The position numbers and the translations under genes were made by a program. A stretch of DNA of 64,000 bases from Candidatus Segetimicrobium genomatis (GTDB lineage: Bacteria; Sysuimicrobiota; Sysuimicrobiia; Sysuimicrobiales; Segetimicrobiaceae). A model generated the notes under the pieces. It searched no databases and was not told the origin of the DNA. It saw only the letters and a list, made by a program, of their open reading frames with translations. Within the stretch, counting starts at the first letter, position 1; every line of letters begins with the position of its first letter. Positions 14,997-23,310 of this stretch are shown here, one piece after another. The stretch is taken from positions 62,001 to 126,000 of the forward strand of contig VBAK01000105.1 of NCBI GenBank assembly GCA_005882275.1, read 5' to 3'.

Positions 14997-16235
14997 ATGC
15001 GCGGGGAGGATCTGCTCGATGAACACGCGTACAGTCAGGTCAGGGCCGACCAGTTCGTCCACGCGCAGGCGAAGGCCGCCGGAGTATCACGGCGTCGCTT
15101 CCTCGAGCTCGTAACCGCCGGCGCGGGCGCGGCGGCGATCGAGGGCCTCCGCCCCCGGGCGGTCGGTGCCCAGGCCCCCACCGATCTTGTGGTCAAGCCC
15201 ACCCCCCCGGAGTTCTTCAACGAGCTCGGCCCCAACAGAGAGATGCGGTGGGAAGTCATGTATTCGCGGGGCTATGTCGTCCCGAACGAGTTATTCTTTG
15301 TCCGCAACCACAGCCGGACCGCGCGCCTCGATGCGGCGACCTGGCGGCTGCGGGTCGAAGGATCCGGGGTGTCGGAGCCGCGGGAGTTCACGTACGAGGA
15401 AATCATCGCCCTCCCCTCGGTGTCGGTCATGCGGTTCATTGAATGCGCCGGAAACGGCCGGAGCTTCTTCGAGGCGTCGTACGGGAACAAGGCGCAGGGC
15501 GGGCAGTGGAAGCTGGGGGCGATCGGCGTGGCGGAGTGGACCGGTGTACCGCTGCGCGAAGTGCTGGATCGGGCGGGGTTGCGGCGTTCGGCCCAGGACG
15601 TGATGCCCGAGGGGCTGGACGAGCTGAAGGTGCGCCGGCCGATGCCGATCGCAAAGGCGCTGGCCGACGATACGCTCCTTGTGTACGCGATGAACGGGCA
15701 GACGCTGCCGATGGACCACGGATTCCCCGTGCGGGTCCTGGTGCCCGGATGGATCGGCGTGGCGAACATCAAGTGGGTCGGACGGATCGAGGTCTCCGAC
15801 CAGCCCCTGTACTCCGCCTGGAATACCGAATCGTACGTGCTGATTGGTCCCCAGTACAAGCGGAACCCCCCGGCCAAAGGCCCGGCGCTCACCTTTCAGA
15901 ATGTGAAGAGCGCGTTTGAGCTGCCGTGGAATGGCGAGCTGCTGGCGGGGCCCACCCTGCTGCGGGGGAGGTCCTGGTCCGGCGCCGGGAAGATTTCGAA
16001 AGTCGAAGTCAGCCTGGATCGCGAGATCACGTGGCAGACGGCGCGCCTGAGGGAGCCCAACATCCCACGCGCCTGGGTCCGATGGGACCTGGACTGGGAT
16101 GCGCAGCCCGGTGAGTACAGCCTGCGGGCGCGGGCGACCGACGAACGGGGGACCAGGCAGCCGGTCATCGCCCCCTGGAACGACCAGGGCTACTTGTATG
16201 ACGCGGTCGTCAAACACCCCGTGACGGTGCGATGA
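14997..16235 (+). CDS. Tat-exported sulfite oxidase-family molybdoenzyme (SoxC/sulfite dehydrogenase-like)
   Basis: 412 aa from ATG 14997 (GGGAGG 6 nt upstream; the track uses the GTG just before it). SRRRFLELVTAGAGAAA near residue 32 is a twin-arginine signal, so the folded Mo enzyme is exported. The catalytic domain has FFVRNHSRTA, then MRFIECAGNGRSFF, whose Cys is the expected Mo ligand, and GFPVRVLVPGWIGVANIKWV. The C-terminal dimerisation domain closes with WNDQGYLYDAV. The family oxidises sulfite or related sulfur compounds and passes electrons to a small redox carrier. The cupredoxin gene overlapping its stop by 4 nt is the obvious candidate acceptor. Sulfite itself is not proven, since several related substrates exist. 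Confidence 0.88.
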   Translation: MRGEDLLDEHAYSQVRADQFVHAQAKAAGVSRRRFLELVTAGAGAAAIEGLRPRAVGAQAPTDLVVKPTPPEFFNELGPNREMRWEVMYSRGYVVPNELFFVRNHSRTARLDAATWRLRVEGSGVSEPREFTYEEIIALPSVSVMRFIECAGNGRSFFEASYGNKAQGGQWKLGAIGVAEWTGVPLREVLDRAGLRRSAQDVMPEGLDELKVRRPMPIAKALADDTLLVYAMNGQTLPMDHGFPVRVLVPGWIGVANIKWVGRIEVSDQPLYSAWNTESYVLIGPQYKRNPPAKGPALTFQNVKSAFELPWNGELLAGPTLLRGRSWSGAGKISKVEVSLDREITWQTARLREPNIPRAWVRWDLDWDAQPGEYSLRARATDERGTRQPVIAPWNDQGYLYDAVVKHPVTVR

Positions 16236-16606
16236 CTCGACGGATCGCGGTGACGGTGCCGCTGGTCGCCCTCCTGGCGGCCGGCGCGTTCTTGTCTCTC
16301 GCGCGTTCGGGTGCCGGCGCTCCGCCTTCGGTGGGCTTGATCGAAAAGGAGTTCCTCTTCACCCCCAAAGACGTTGTGGTGGGGACGGGCGGGATCGCCT
16401 TCGTCGTCGACAATGAAGGCGCCATCGAGCACAACTTCGTCCTCGAGGCCCCCGGCGGGAAGACGGTCGTCCAGATCGCCGCCATCGAGCCCGGCCAGAC
16501 AGCCAGGGTCACCGCCACCCTGCCCTCCGGGATCTATACCATCTACTGCAGTTTGCCCGGCCACAGGGATGCCGGGATGGTGGCCACGCTTCGCGTTGGT
16601 CCCTAG
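16232..16606 (+). CDS. Small exported cupredoxin (blue copper) protein
   Basis: 124 aa; the ATGA overlap with the upstream Mo-enzyme gene means tight coupling. An N-terminal hydrophobic segment (VPLVALLAAGAFLSLA) acts as signal or anchor. The single cupredoxin domain has all four type-1 copper ligands: His in EHNFVLEAP, then Cys, His and Met in YCSLPGHRDAGM. Such proteins carry one electron. Sulfite dehydrogenases usually use a c-type cytochrome for this, so here copper probably replaces haem as electron acceptor. The arrangement is seen in the sequence; the electron route is inference. Confidence 0.87.
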   Translation: MTRRIAVTVPLVALLAAGAFLSLARSGAGAPPSVGLIEKEFLFTPKDVVVGTGGIAFVVDNEGAIEHNFVLEAPGGKTVVQIAAIEPGQTARVTATLPSGIYTIYCSLPGHRDAGMVATLRVGP

Positions 16607-16612
16607 ACTCGC

Positions 16613-17977
16613 TTAGGGGGCGGGATCGACCGTTACGGTCGCATCCGGGGCGCCGGTCTTGAGGATGCCGGTAATCGCCTCGACGGAGGATTGAGGATAC
16701 GGCCCGAGCTGGAGCGTGTAGGCGGGCCCTCCCCGGGCGACCCACACATCGTATCCCAAAGCCGTGATGCGCTGCGAGAGGGCTTCCGCGTCCTTCTGTG
16801 AGGTGAAGGTGCCAAAGAGCAACTGGGCGGTGCCGCCGGCGAGCGGCTCGGTCTGGCTGCGGAAGCCGCGGCCGGCCAGGGCGGCGGCGAGATCCTCGGC
16901 GACGTTCCGCGGCAGGGGTTCGGACACCACCCGGAAGATCGGGCCTGTCTGCGTGCTGATCGTCGGCGAGAATCCCCCGGCCGCGAGCTGCTTGGCGATG
17001 GCCGATGCGCGATCGCGATCGGAGACCGGGCCGATCCGAACGGAGTAGAGAGGGTTCACGGCGCCGGGGGCGGGTCTGGCGGGCGGGGGCGGCGCGGCCT
17101 GCGGGGCCGGGGCGGGCGGCGGCGTGATCGGGCGCGCCGGGGCCGTCGGCGGTGAAGCCTGCGGGGCCGAGGCGGGCGGGGGCGGCGCGGCCTGGGTTGG
17201 AGCCGGTGGGGCCGGCGCGGCCTGTGGGGCTGGCGCAGGCGGCGGTGGCGCGGTCTGGCGTGCCGGGGCCGCCGGCGGCGTGGCCTGTGGGGCCGGTGCC
17301 GGGCGCGGTGGCGCAGCCTGGCGCTTTACGCTCGGCGGCGCGGTCTGGCGTTTTGATGCCGGAGATGGCGGAAGCATCTGGGACCCGCTGGGTCTGACTG
17401 GGCGCGCCGCGGGCGGGAGCAGTTTCACGCTGGGAAGAGCCACATCTGCCGGTTGGGGGACCGCCGGCGGCGCAATCGCTTCGATGGGCTTCCGGATCGG
17501 AGGAGCGGGTGCCTCGCTGGGAGCCTCGATCTCCTGAGCCGCCCGCTGGCTGGCGGCGACCAGCATGATCATGGCCAATCGCGTATAGTGCTCCTTGGTG
17601 TCAGTTCCCCGCCTGATGGCATCCTCGTAGACCGCCACCTGCCGGCGCAGTTCGCCCGGTTCGTCGCCGGCCATCGCCCTTCGTGCGGCCACCAACCCCC
17701 GCATGGCATCCTGCTCCTCCGGGTCGGTCGACAGGATTCCCAGGAAGACGTCTTGGGCCTCGTGGGCCCGGCCCTCATGCAGCAACTGCCAGGCCTCGAC
17801 ATTTTGGGCCGGCAGCGTCGTTCCCGGGGTCCCGGGGGGTGGCAGAGGGGCCGGGGCGGTGGTTTCCCTGGGCGCCGCGGGGGCCACCGCGCGTTCTTTG
17901 ACGGCGGACCCCCGGATGATGAAGGTGATCGTGATCCCCAGGAGAAAGGCCAGAGCGGGTACAAGAATTTTTCGCAC
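16613..17977 (-). CDS. Membrane-anchored SPOR-domain protein with proline-rich linker
   Basis: 454 aa if started at GTG 17977 (VRKILVPALAFLLGITITFII), which places the transmembrane anchor at the N-terminus; the track's longer start lacks support. Residues about 55-150 are helical and TPR-like (AWQLLHEGRAHEAQDVFLGIL). A long Ala/Pro-rich tract follows, built from repeats such as APQAAPPPPA. The C-terminal 150 residues contain two SPOR-like units (YSVRIGPVSDRDRASAIAKQL and AQLLFGTFTSQKDAEALSQRI). SPOR domains bind denuded peptidoglycan glycans, often at the septum. The protein probably spans membrane to wall. It faces away from the next gene across a gap of about 800 bp. Confidence 0.8.
   Translation of the reverse strand: MRKILVPALAFLLGITITFIIRGSAVKERAVAPAAPRETTAPAPLPPPGTPGTTLPAQNVEAWQLLHEGRAHEAQDVFLGILSTDPEEQDAMRGLVAARRAMAGDEPGELRRQVAVYEDAIRRGTDTKEHYTRLAMIMLVAASQRAAQEIEAPSEAPAPPIRKPIEAIAPPAVPQPADVALPSVKLLPPAARPVRPSGSQMLPPSPASKRQTAPPSVKRQAAPPRPAPAPQATPPAAPARQTAPPPPAPAPQAAPAPPAPTQAAPPPPASAPQASPPTAPARPITPPPAPAPQAAPPPPARPAPGAVNPLYSVRIGPVSDRDRASAIAKQLAAGGFSPTISTQTGPIFRVVSEPLPRNVAEDLAAALAGRGFRSQTEPLAGGTAQLLFGTFTSQKDAEALSQRITALGYDVWVARGGPAYTLQLGPYPQSSVEAITGILKTGAPDATVTVDPAP
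17060..17400 (-). repeat. Degenerate Pro/Ala-coding repeats in the SPOR gene
   Basis: Imperfect GC-rich units of about 18-60 bp encode APQAAPPPPA-like blocks linking the TPR-like and SPOR parts. The spacing is irregular and the units are translated in frame, so this is a low-complexity linker, not a separate element. Confidence 0.7.
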
Positions 17978-18028
17978 GGTCAACTCACGGGAACGGGGGT
18001 GAGATGGTCCTCCTGCGCAACGAACCAC

Positions 18029-18780
18029 AGCATGTCTGATCCCCCCACGGGGAGACCCTGCCGATTGTCAAACTCTTCAGGACGGGCAGGGTCTCTGTTC
18101 CCGCCATCCTGATCTCCGACTTCCACCATGGACTCGTGAACACCTTCCGTTGAGGGGCCTCTTTGAGAGGTAGTTGTCGCGCATCCAGTCAAATGGGCAA
18201 GGCGCCCGACTCCTTCATATGATCGTGGGATCTCCTCCTTTTGGAGGAGGCCGTCCAGGGGCCGTCCGACGGCTCTCGCAGACGCATCGCGTCCTCCACC
18301 CATCCGCGCAGGACGGCACCCGAACGTCTCACACACCGTCACACAAACCGTCGCACGGACTTTGCGCGTGCACGGGTTCGCCGACGGGATTTGCGTCAGG
18401 GAGACCCCTGCCGTTGTTTGATCGTTGCGCATAGCCAATGGCGCCGTGCGGTGACCCAACCAGTCATTTCCGCGGTGATAAAGAGGAGTCCGGCTCACTC
18501 GTCAAGGAGCCAGTAAGCACTGCAGCTGATGCCAACAGACGGGGCCTTCTTCGTCGTCTTTCTTCGTTCTCGGGCTCGGAATCTGACAGGTCCGTGAGTC
18601 AATCCCGGGATGGATAGGGGCCCGCGGAGTTCAGGGAGGCGCACCGTCGTCCCGAGAAACGGGCCGGGCCCGCGCGCTGCGCGCGGGCCGCCACGTGTTG
18701 TTGCCACCCTGAGGACCCACCGGCGCAGGCACGACAAATGCCAAACCGCAAATTCTGAGCGGAAGGGGAGGTGCGGGAAG
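18029..18780. other. Long gene-free stretch between divergent genes
   Basis: About 750 bp without a convincing gene: the track ORFs here lack ribosome-binding sites, domains and normal composition. It contains a CTCCTCC-TTTT-GGAGGAG hairpin (18232-18249), which could hide a Shine-Dalgarno-like sequence, and a 10-bp stem GGCCCGCGCG-CTG-CGCGCGGGCC (18667-18689) about 90 nt before the propeller gene. Base composition is more even than in the flanking genes. It may be promoter and leader sequence for both genes or old coding DNA decayed beyond recognition. Confidence 0.5.
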
Positions 18781-20547
18781 GTGCGTATTCGCCAGCGTAC
18801 TGCCGTGCTGCTGGGATTGGTGCTGCTGACGCTGCCGGCCTCGGGCTCCGCGCATTCGAGTCCGGCGATCAACCCCCTGTGCACCGGAGAGACCGCGCAA
18901 TACGATCCGGGCAACGGCGAGAACATTGTCGTCCCACCGGGCTACACGGTGTCGGTCTTCGCCAGGGACCTGAACTTCCCGACCGGGATCGCGTTCCGCG
19001 GCACCGGGGAGCACTTCAGAGTCTACGTCTTGGAATCGGGCCACGGCCTGCCCAGCAAGTGCAACGACGAGACCGCGTGGCCGGGCGGCGAGTTTGCCCC
19101 CGACAACCCCTTCACCCCCGACATCCTGGTATTCGACAGGCACGGAGACAAGGTCGCGGGGCCGCTGGCGAAGCCGACGGCGGATGGGGACGGGTTTCAG
19201 CCGCACGGTCCGGCGATCGACATCGCGTTCGAGCCCACGGCGGCCGGGGGCAAGGGGGACTGGGAGGGGGGCGAGGGCGCGCGGCTGTTCGCCACGGACT
19301 CGAACCAGGCCACGCACGGCGGCGGGCAGAACAACAGTTCCCGCATCGTGATCGTCAATCCCGGCTCCGGGCACGTCACCCCCTTCATCACCGGGCTGCC
19401 GACGGGTGACCACCCGACCGAGCAGCTCGCCTTCAAGGACGGGTATATTTACTGGTCCCAGGGCTCGACGACCAACTCCGGCGTGGTCGGCCGGGACAAC
19501 AACAACGGCCTCAACCAGTGGGATATCCCATGTCAGGACATCACGCTCAGCGGCAACGCCTTCGATTCGGGCGGCGGCGTGATGACGAGCGGGTACGCCC
19601 CCTTCGGCACGCGGCGCGCAACCGTCAAGGCGTTCCAGGACGCGACGCACCCAGGCGTGTGCGACGGCGCCATTCTGCGCGCGAGGCTCGACGCCGGGAA
19701 TCCGGAGGACACGATTCAGCCGTTCTCGTGGGGGTACCGGAACGGATACGCCATCCGGTTTGCGCCTCTCAATCATGCCCTGCAGGGCGGGCTGCTCGTG
19801 GGCGAGGACGGCGCGGACGAGCGGGGCGCCCGGCCGTCGAACAACGGTCCGGATATGCTGGACCTCGCTCAGATGAATCCCGACGGCACCCCGGACTACC
19901 ACGGCTGGCCGGACCGCTACGGCTTTCTGCCGGCGAGCCAGGCGGTGTTCAATCCCATCGGAGGGCCGGGCGATGACGCCTGCCCGACCACGACGACGGG
20001 GACCCCCGCCGAGATTGCGTGTCTGACGGCGCACCACGACATTCCGATCGGTGACGTGCTCGCGTTTCCGCCCCAGCAGATCACGGCGCCCCTAGCCGTT
20101 GAGGCGGCGGACTCCTCGTTCACCGGGATCGATTTCGTCCCCGGCTCCTTCGCCGGCGGGCCGGTCCTGCCGGGCGCTGCCCTGTACACGCTCGAGGGAG
20201 ACTTCGGATTCTCGGCGGCGAACTCGTCGGGCCCAAACGAGGTGGGGCACGAGGTTAAGCTGGTCAACTTCAGTGCGCCGGGCCAGCCGCTCGAACTCAA
20301 GATCACGCGGTTCGCCCACAACGACACCAATGAGCAGGTGTTCGTGAGAACCGATGGGAAGATCCACGGGTTCAATCGTCCCACGAACGTCAGGTTCGGC
20401 CCCGACGGGTGCGCCTACGTCGTGGATTACGGGGTCGTGCGGGATTTCGGGCAGTCCGATCCGGACGCCAAGTTCAAGGTCGACGGCGACGGTCCGCTCG
20501 TTCAGATTCCGGGGACCGGGGTGATCTGGAAGATCTGCCGAAAGTAG
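18781..20547 (+). CDS. Exported PQQ-dependent sugar dehydrogenase-like beta-propeller protein
   Basis: 588 aa from GTG 18781, with GGGGAGGTGCGGG just upstream. A Sec signal (AVLLGLVLLTLPASGSAHS) precedes NPLCTG. The body resembles the glucose/sorbosone dehydrogenase propeller family: VPPGYTVSVFARDLNFPTGIAF, LAFKDGYIYWSQGSTTNSG, FSWGYRNGYAIRFAPL, GEDGADERGARPSNNGPD and a late RPTNVRFGPDGCAYVVDYG. That last pattern (a GPDG...Y..D turn) is characteristic. Several Cys could form disulfides. Whether it binds PQQ and which substrate it oxidises are unknown; it could be a non-enzymatic propeller. A 15-bp perfect hairpin follows the gene. Confidence 0.75.
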   Translation: MRIRQRTAVLLGLVLLTLPASGSAHSSPAINPLCTGETAQYDPGNGENIVVPPGYTVSVFARDLNFPTGIAFRGTGEHFRVYVLESGHGLPSKCNDETAWPGGEFAPDNPFTPDILVFDRHGDKVAGPLAKPTADGDGFQPHGPAIDIAFEPTAAGGKGDWEGGEGARLFATDSNQATHGGGQNNSSRIVIVNPGSGHVTPFITGLPTGDHPTEQLAFKDGYIYWSQGSTTNSGVVGRDNNNGLNQWDIPCQDITLSGNAFDSGGGVMTSGYAPFGTRRATVKAFQDATHPGVCDGAILRARLDAGNPEDTIQPFSWGYRNGYAIRFAPLNHALQGGLLVGEDGADERGARPSNNGPDMLDLAQMNPDGTPDYHGWPDRYGFLPASQAVFNPIGGPGDDACPTTTTGTPAEIACLTAHHDIPIGDVLAFPPQQITAPLAVEAADSSFTGIDFVPGSFAGGPVLPGAALYTLEGDFGFSAANSSGPNEVGHEVKLVNFSAPGQPLELKITRFAHNDTNEQVFVRTDGKIHGFNRPTNVRFGPDGCAYVVDYGVVRDFGQSDPDAKFKVDGDGPLVQIPGTGVIWKICRK

Positions 20548-20561
20548 CGGCGGCTCCGACG

Positions 20562-20595
20562 GGGACAGGAGGCGGCCCGCGCCGCCTCCTGTCCC
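20562..20595. terminator. Perfect 15-bp bidirectional hairpin between convergent genes
   Basis: GGGACAGGAGGCGGC and GCCGCCTCCTGTCCC pair without mismatch around a 4-nt CCGC loop, filling the 49-nt gap between the two stop codons. It is symmetrical and so can end transcription from both sides. There are no strong T-tracts. Confidence 0.75.
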
Positions 20596-20596
20596 G

Positions 20597-22132
20597 TTAA
20601 TGCAGCTGCTGCCAGGAGAGCATCGCGGCGCCCTTCCCAAATGCGCTCAGGGCGAGCGGGTCGAATCGCAGAATCAGGGTCGCATCCCGGATCGTGAAGC
20701 CGGGATTGCCCGTCCCCCGAGTACTGTGGTACATCGCCCCCACCTGATCCAGGGACGCCCCCGGCAGAACGGCCATGCCGTCCTGCGTGTAGATCAGGCC
20801 GTCGACGACGAGCGTGCTTCCCGCGCACATCACGAACGCCCCCGACCAGTTGACGCGGGGCCCGCAGGTCTCGACCGGGAGATCGACCGGGATGCGGGCG
20901 CCGAGCACCACGATCGCAGGGGTCCGGCGGCCGGCCACCGTCGAGAGGTCGTGCCGGTTGGCCACCGTCACGTTCTTGCGTATGGTCAGGTCGCCCCCCA
21001 CGGCCAGCGTGACATCGCCGGAGGTCCCCCCCAGGCTCACGCTTTGGGAAAAATCAAACGATCCGTCGATATAGACGGTCCCGTGCAGGGATTGCTCAGG
21101 ATGCGACGCCAGATAGAACACGATTTTATAGAACTGCATGGTGGTGTACAGCGCATCAGCCTTGTCCGCCAGGCCCGCGCTCCGGTTGAGCGCGGCGTTC
21201 GCCGGGTTCTGGGCGGCGCGGGCCCGGAACGGCGCCGGATCGAGCGCGAGCGGCGGTAGGACCTCCTCTCGAAAGCTCTTCACGTAGACGTGCCGCATGT
21301 AGGCCCCCTCGCGGAGGTCGCCGACGTTCTGGACGTCGGTCAGGCGATCGGCCACGGTCACGCACGCGAATCGTGTGCCGCACCGGTTGGGGATTGGCCC
21401 CGCGGCCGGTTGGGCCTTGATCAGGTCCCCAAAGGCCGTGAGGATCCAGGGCGCCGGCTCGCTCGTCGGAGAGGGATTGTAGACCGGTCGTGTGGGGAAC
21501 CCGAACAGCGTGTAATCAAGGACCGTCGTCCCCCGGAGCGTCACCGTGTCGCCCCCCTCTTCGCTGAGGGCATTCAGGCGCACGCTCTGGTCGGAGAAAT
21601 TGACCTCCGCAAACGAGCCCACATTCCCACCGCCGCCCGGAGAGCCGACGTCATACGGGGCCAGGTAAATCCGCGAGGCGCCCTGGAACTCCACCCGGGA
21701 CACCCCAAAGAGGGCCGCCAGGAAGGGCGCGCCGGGCATCGCACAGGCCCGCACCCGCGCGGGGATCATCCTGCCCAACGACGCGACGCGCCCCAGGGCC
21801 TCGAGCGTCTTGAGCCCGGCCCCGCACCCGGCGGCCGGCCCCGCATCCACCCAGTACGTGAACTGCCCGCCGCCGTACGGCGCCGTGACGCCTGCCTCAG
21901 GGGTGGCCTCGGCCGCCGGGTCGGCTGCCGCGACCATGTCGGCCATGGCCTCCCCCAGACCGGCCTGGGCAATATAGAAGCTGCGAGAGACCGCGTACTG
22001 CACCGCGGCATGGCTCATATCGGTGTTCATCAGGCCGACCAGGGCGACGCTGATCACCGTCACGAGCACGGTTCCGATCAGCAGCGCCAGCATGGCCTGC
22101 CCGCGTTCGGCGTCGTCCGGGTGTGCGCTCAT
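20597..22132 (-). CDS. PilX-like type IV pilus-associated protein
   Basis: 511 aa from ATG 22132 (MSAHPDDAERGQAMLALLIG), which puts the hydrophobic helix AMLALLIGTVLVTVISVALVGL right at the N-terminus as in pilin-like proteins; the track start adds 30 unlikely residues. The next segment, HAAVQYAVSRSFYIAQAGLGEAMADM, is the amphipathic continuation typical of PilX N-terminal domains (cf. Y.A.AG...A). The large C-terminal part is strand-rich and contains GTVYIDGSFDFSQSVSLGG, TLAVGGDLTIRKNVTV and TLVVDGLIYTQDG, resembling a right-handed beta-helix. It stands alone, with no pilus motor or other pilin in the window, so the pilus machinery must be elsewhere. It may be a minor pilin or surface adhesin. 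Confidence 0.7.
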   Translation of the reverse strand: MSAHPDDAERGQAMLALLIGTVLVTVISVALVGLMNTDMSHAAVQYAVSRSFYIAQAGLGEAMADMVAAADPAAEATPEAGVTAPYGGGQFTYWVDAGPAAGCGAGLKTLEALGRVASLGRMIPARVRACAMPGAPFLAALFGVSRVEFQGASRIYLAPYDVGSPGGGGNVGSFAEVNFSDQSVRLNALSEEGGDTVTLRGTTVLDYTLFGFPTRPVYNPSPTSEPAPWILTAFGDLIKAQPAAGPIPNRCGTRFACVTVADRLTDVQNVGDLREGAYMRHVYVKSFREEVLPPLALDPAPFRARAAQNPANAALNRSAGLADKADALYTTMQFYKIVFYLASHPEQSLHGTVYIDGSFDFSQSVSLGGTSGDVTLAVGGDLTIRKNVTVANRHDLSTVAGRRTPAIVVLGARIPVDLPVETCGPRVNWSGAFVMCAGSTLVVDGLIYTQDGMAVLPGASLDQVGAMYHSTRGTGNPGFTIRDATLILRFDPLALSAFGKGAAMLSWQQLH

Positions 22133-22442
22133 CGGCTCAACCGCGCAGGGGGCAACCTCTGCGTGCCGTGTGCTCCACTCCGGTTTGGAGTCCCCGCAGG
22201 GGAGCGGCCGCCCCGCTGGCATCGGATTCGCAGGACGTGCGGTGAACTCCTTGAGCGGTGACGTTCGAGGCGGCCCCCCCCGAGGGATTTGCCTGGTCCA
22301 TCAAGAATTATGGACCCGACGTGAACCTCAGGAGTGACACTGCGGCCGAAGCCTGCACCGCGAACCGTACGCGCCCGAGTTCTCCGTCCGTGTCTGTAAC
22401 ATCGTGGGGATGGGCACACAACCCTACTGGAGGTGGTCCCAA

Positions 22443-23171
22443 GTGCACAGGATACTGGCATTCGTACTCGTGACCGTCATGGTCACGCTGGTCATGCCGC
22501 CGGCCGGTGCCCAGATCAGCTCCTCGATCCAGATTGTGTCGCCGAGGAACAATGCCACAATCTCCGGCACCCAGGTGGTCGTCGAGGTCAGGGTGCAGAA
22601 CTTCTACCTCAATCCGCTCTCGATCGGGAAGGCCGCCCGGCCGGGCGAAGGCTACTGGGAGGTCTCCGTCGATGGGAAGTACGCCGGGCTCTCGGCCGAC
22701 GAGGTGGCCTCGTTCCCCAACGACGCCTTCCCCGCGCTCGAGCCCGGCAGGCACACGATCAAAGCGGAGCTGCGCAACAACGACCACTCCTCCGTGGCCG
22801 GCGCGGAGAGCTCCGAGATCTCGATCACGATCCCGCCCAAGAGCGCCATGCGCTACACCCCGGCCTCGGGGCAGCCCGGGATCAAGATCATGGTGCCCCA
22901 CAACCACGCGTCGGTGAGCCCGTACCTGATCGTGTGGGTCAAGATCAAAGGCTTCAAGGAAGAGGCGAGGGCGGTGGGAACACCGGCGAAGTCGGGAGAG
23001 GGATACTGGCGCCTCTATGTCGACGGCAGGATGGCCGGGATCTCGACGTCGAGCGTCGCCGATGTTCAGATGACCCGCGGCAGGCACGTGTTGGGCGTGA
23101 GCCTTCGCAACAACGATCACTCGCCCGTCCGGGGCGCGTCGAGCGATCAGGTCACCGTGACGGTGCACTGA
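22443..23171 (+). CDS. Secreted protein with two Ig-like repeats, function unknown
   Basis: 242 aa from GTG 22443 (GGAGGTGG 6-7 nt upstream; the ORF-track start is earlier). A signal peptide (ILAFVLVTVMVTLVMPPAGAQ) is followed by two homologous units of about 100 aa. Both contain GEGYW, VDGxxAGxS and RNNDHS, showing an internal duplication. The units look like small beta-sandwich domains resembling those that carry short H-bonding loops in DUF4399-like or YtkA-like exported proteins. There are no catalytic residues I recognise. A 310-bp gap upstream, shared with the divergent PilX-like gene, contains no gene. Confidence 0.65.
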   Translation: MHRILAFVLVTVMVTLVMPPAGAQISSSIQIVSPRNNATISGTQVVVEVRVQNFYLNPLSIGKAARPGEGYWEVSVDGKYAGLSADEVASFPNDAFPALEPGRHTIKAELRNNDHSSVAGAESSEISITIPPKSAMRYTPASGQPGIKIMVPHNHASVSPYLIVWVKIKGFKEEARAVGTPAKSGEGYWRLYVDGRMAGISTSSVADVQMTRGRHVLGVSLRNNDHSPVRGASSDQVTVTVH

Positions 23172-23250
23172 CGCCGGTCCTCGAGGGCGCAACCCAAAGT
23201 GGCGGGAGGGGCCGGGAATCCCGGCCCTTCCCATTTGCGGGCCGCCCGTT

Positions 23251-23278
23251 GCGGACAAGACATGTCCCAAATGTCCGC
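23251..23278. promoter_or_regulatory. Nested palindromes upstream of hemE
   Basis: GCGGACA (23251-23257) and TGTCCGC (23272-23278) form an inverted repeat enclosing the 8-bp palindrome GACATGTC (23259-23266), so the half-site GGACA/TGTCC occurs four times. It ends 32 nt before the hemE start. It could be an operator for the haem operon or a hairpin closing the upstream gene. Confidence 0.4.
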
Positions 23279-23310
23279 GCAATGAGGAACGGTGTGATTA
23301 AATAGAAATC

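Noticed and set aside
17060-17400. Mobile or intergenic repeat element
   Set aside because: The repeats are in-frame Pro/Ala codons of the SPOR protein linker.
17980-18498. 172-aa minus-strand ORF in the gap before the propeller gene
   Set aside because: No recognisable motif, no good ribosome-binding site and unnatural composition; treated as gene-free sequence.
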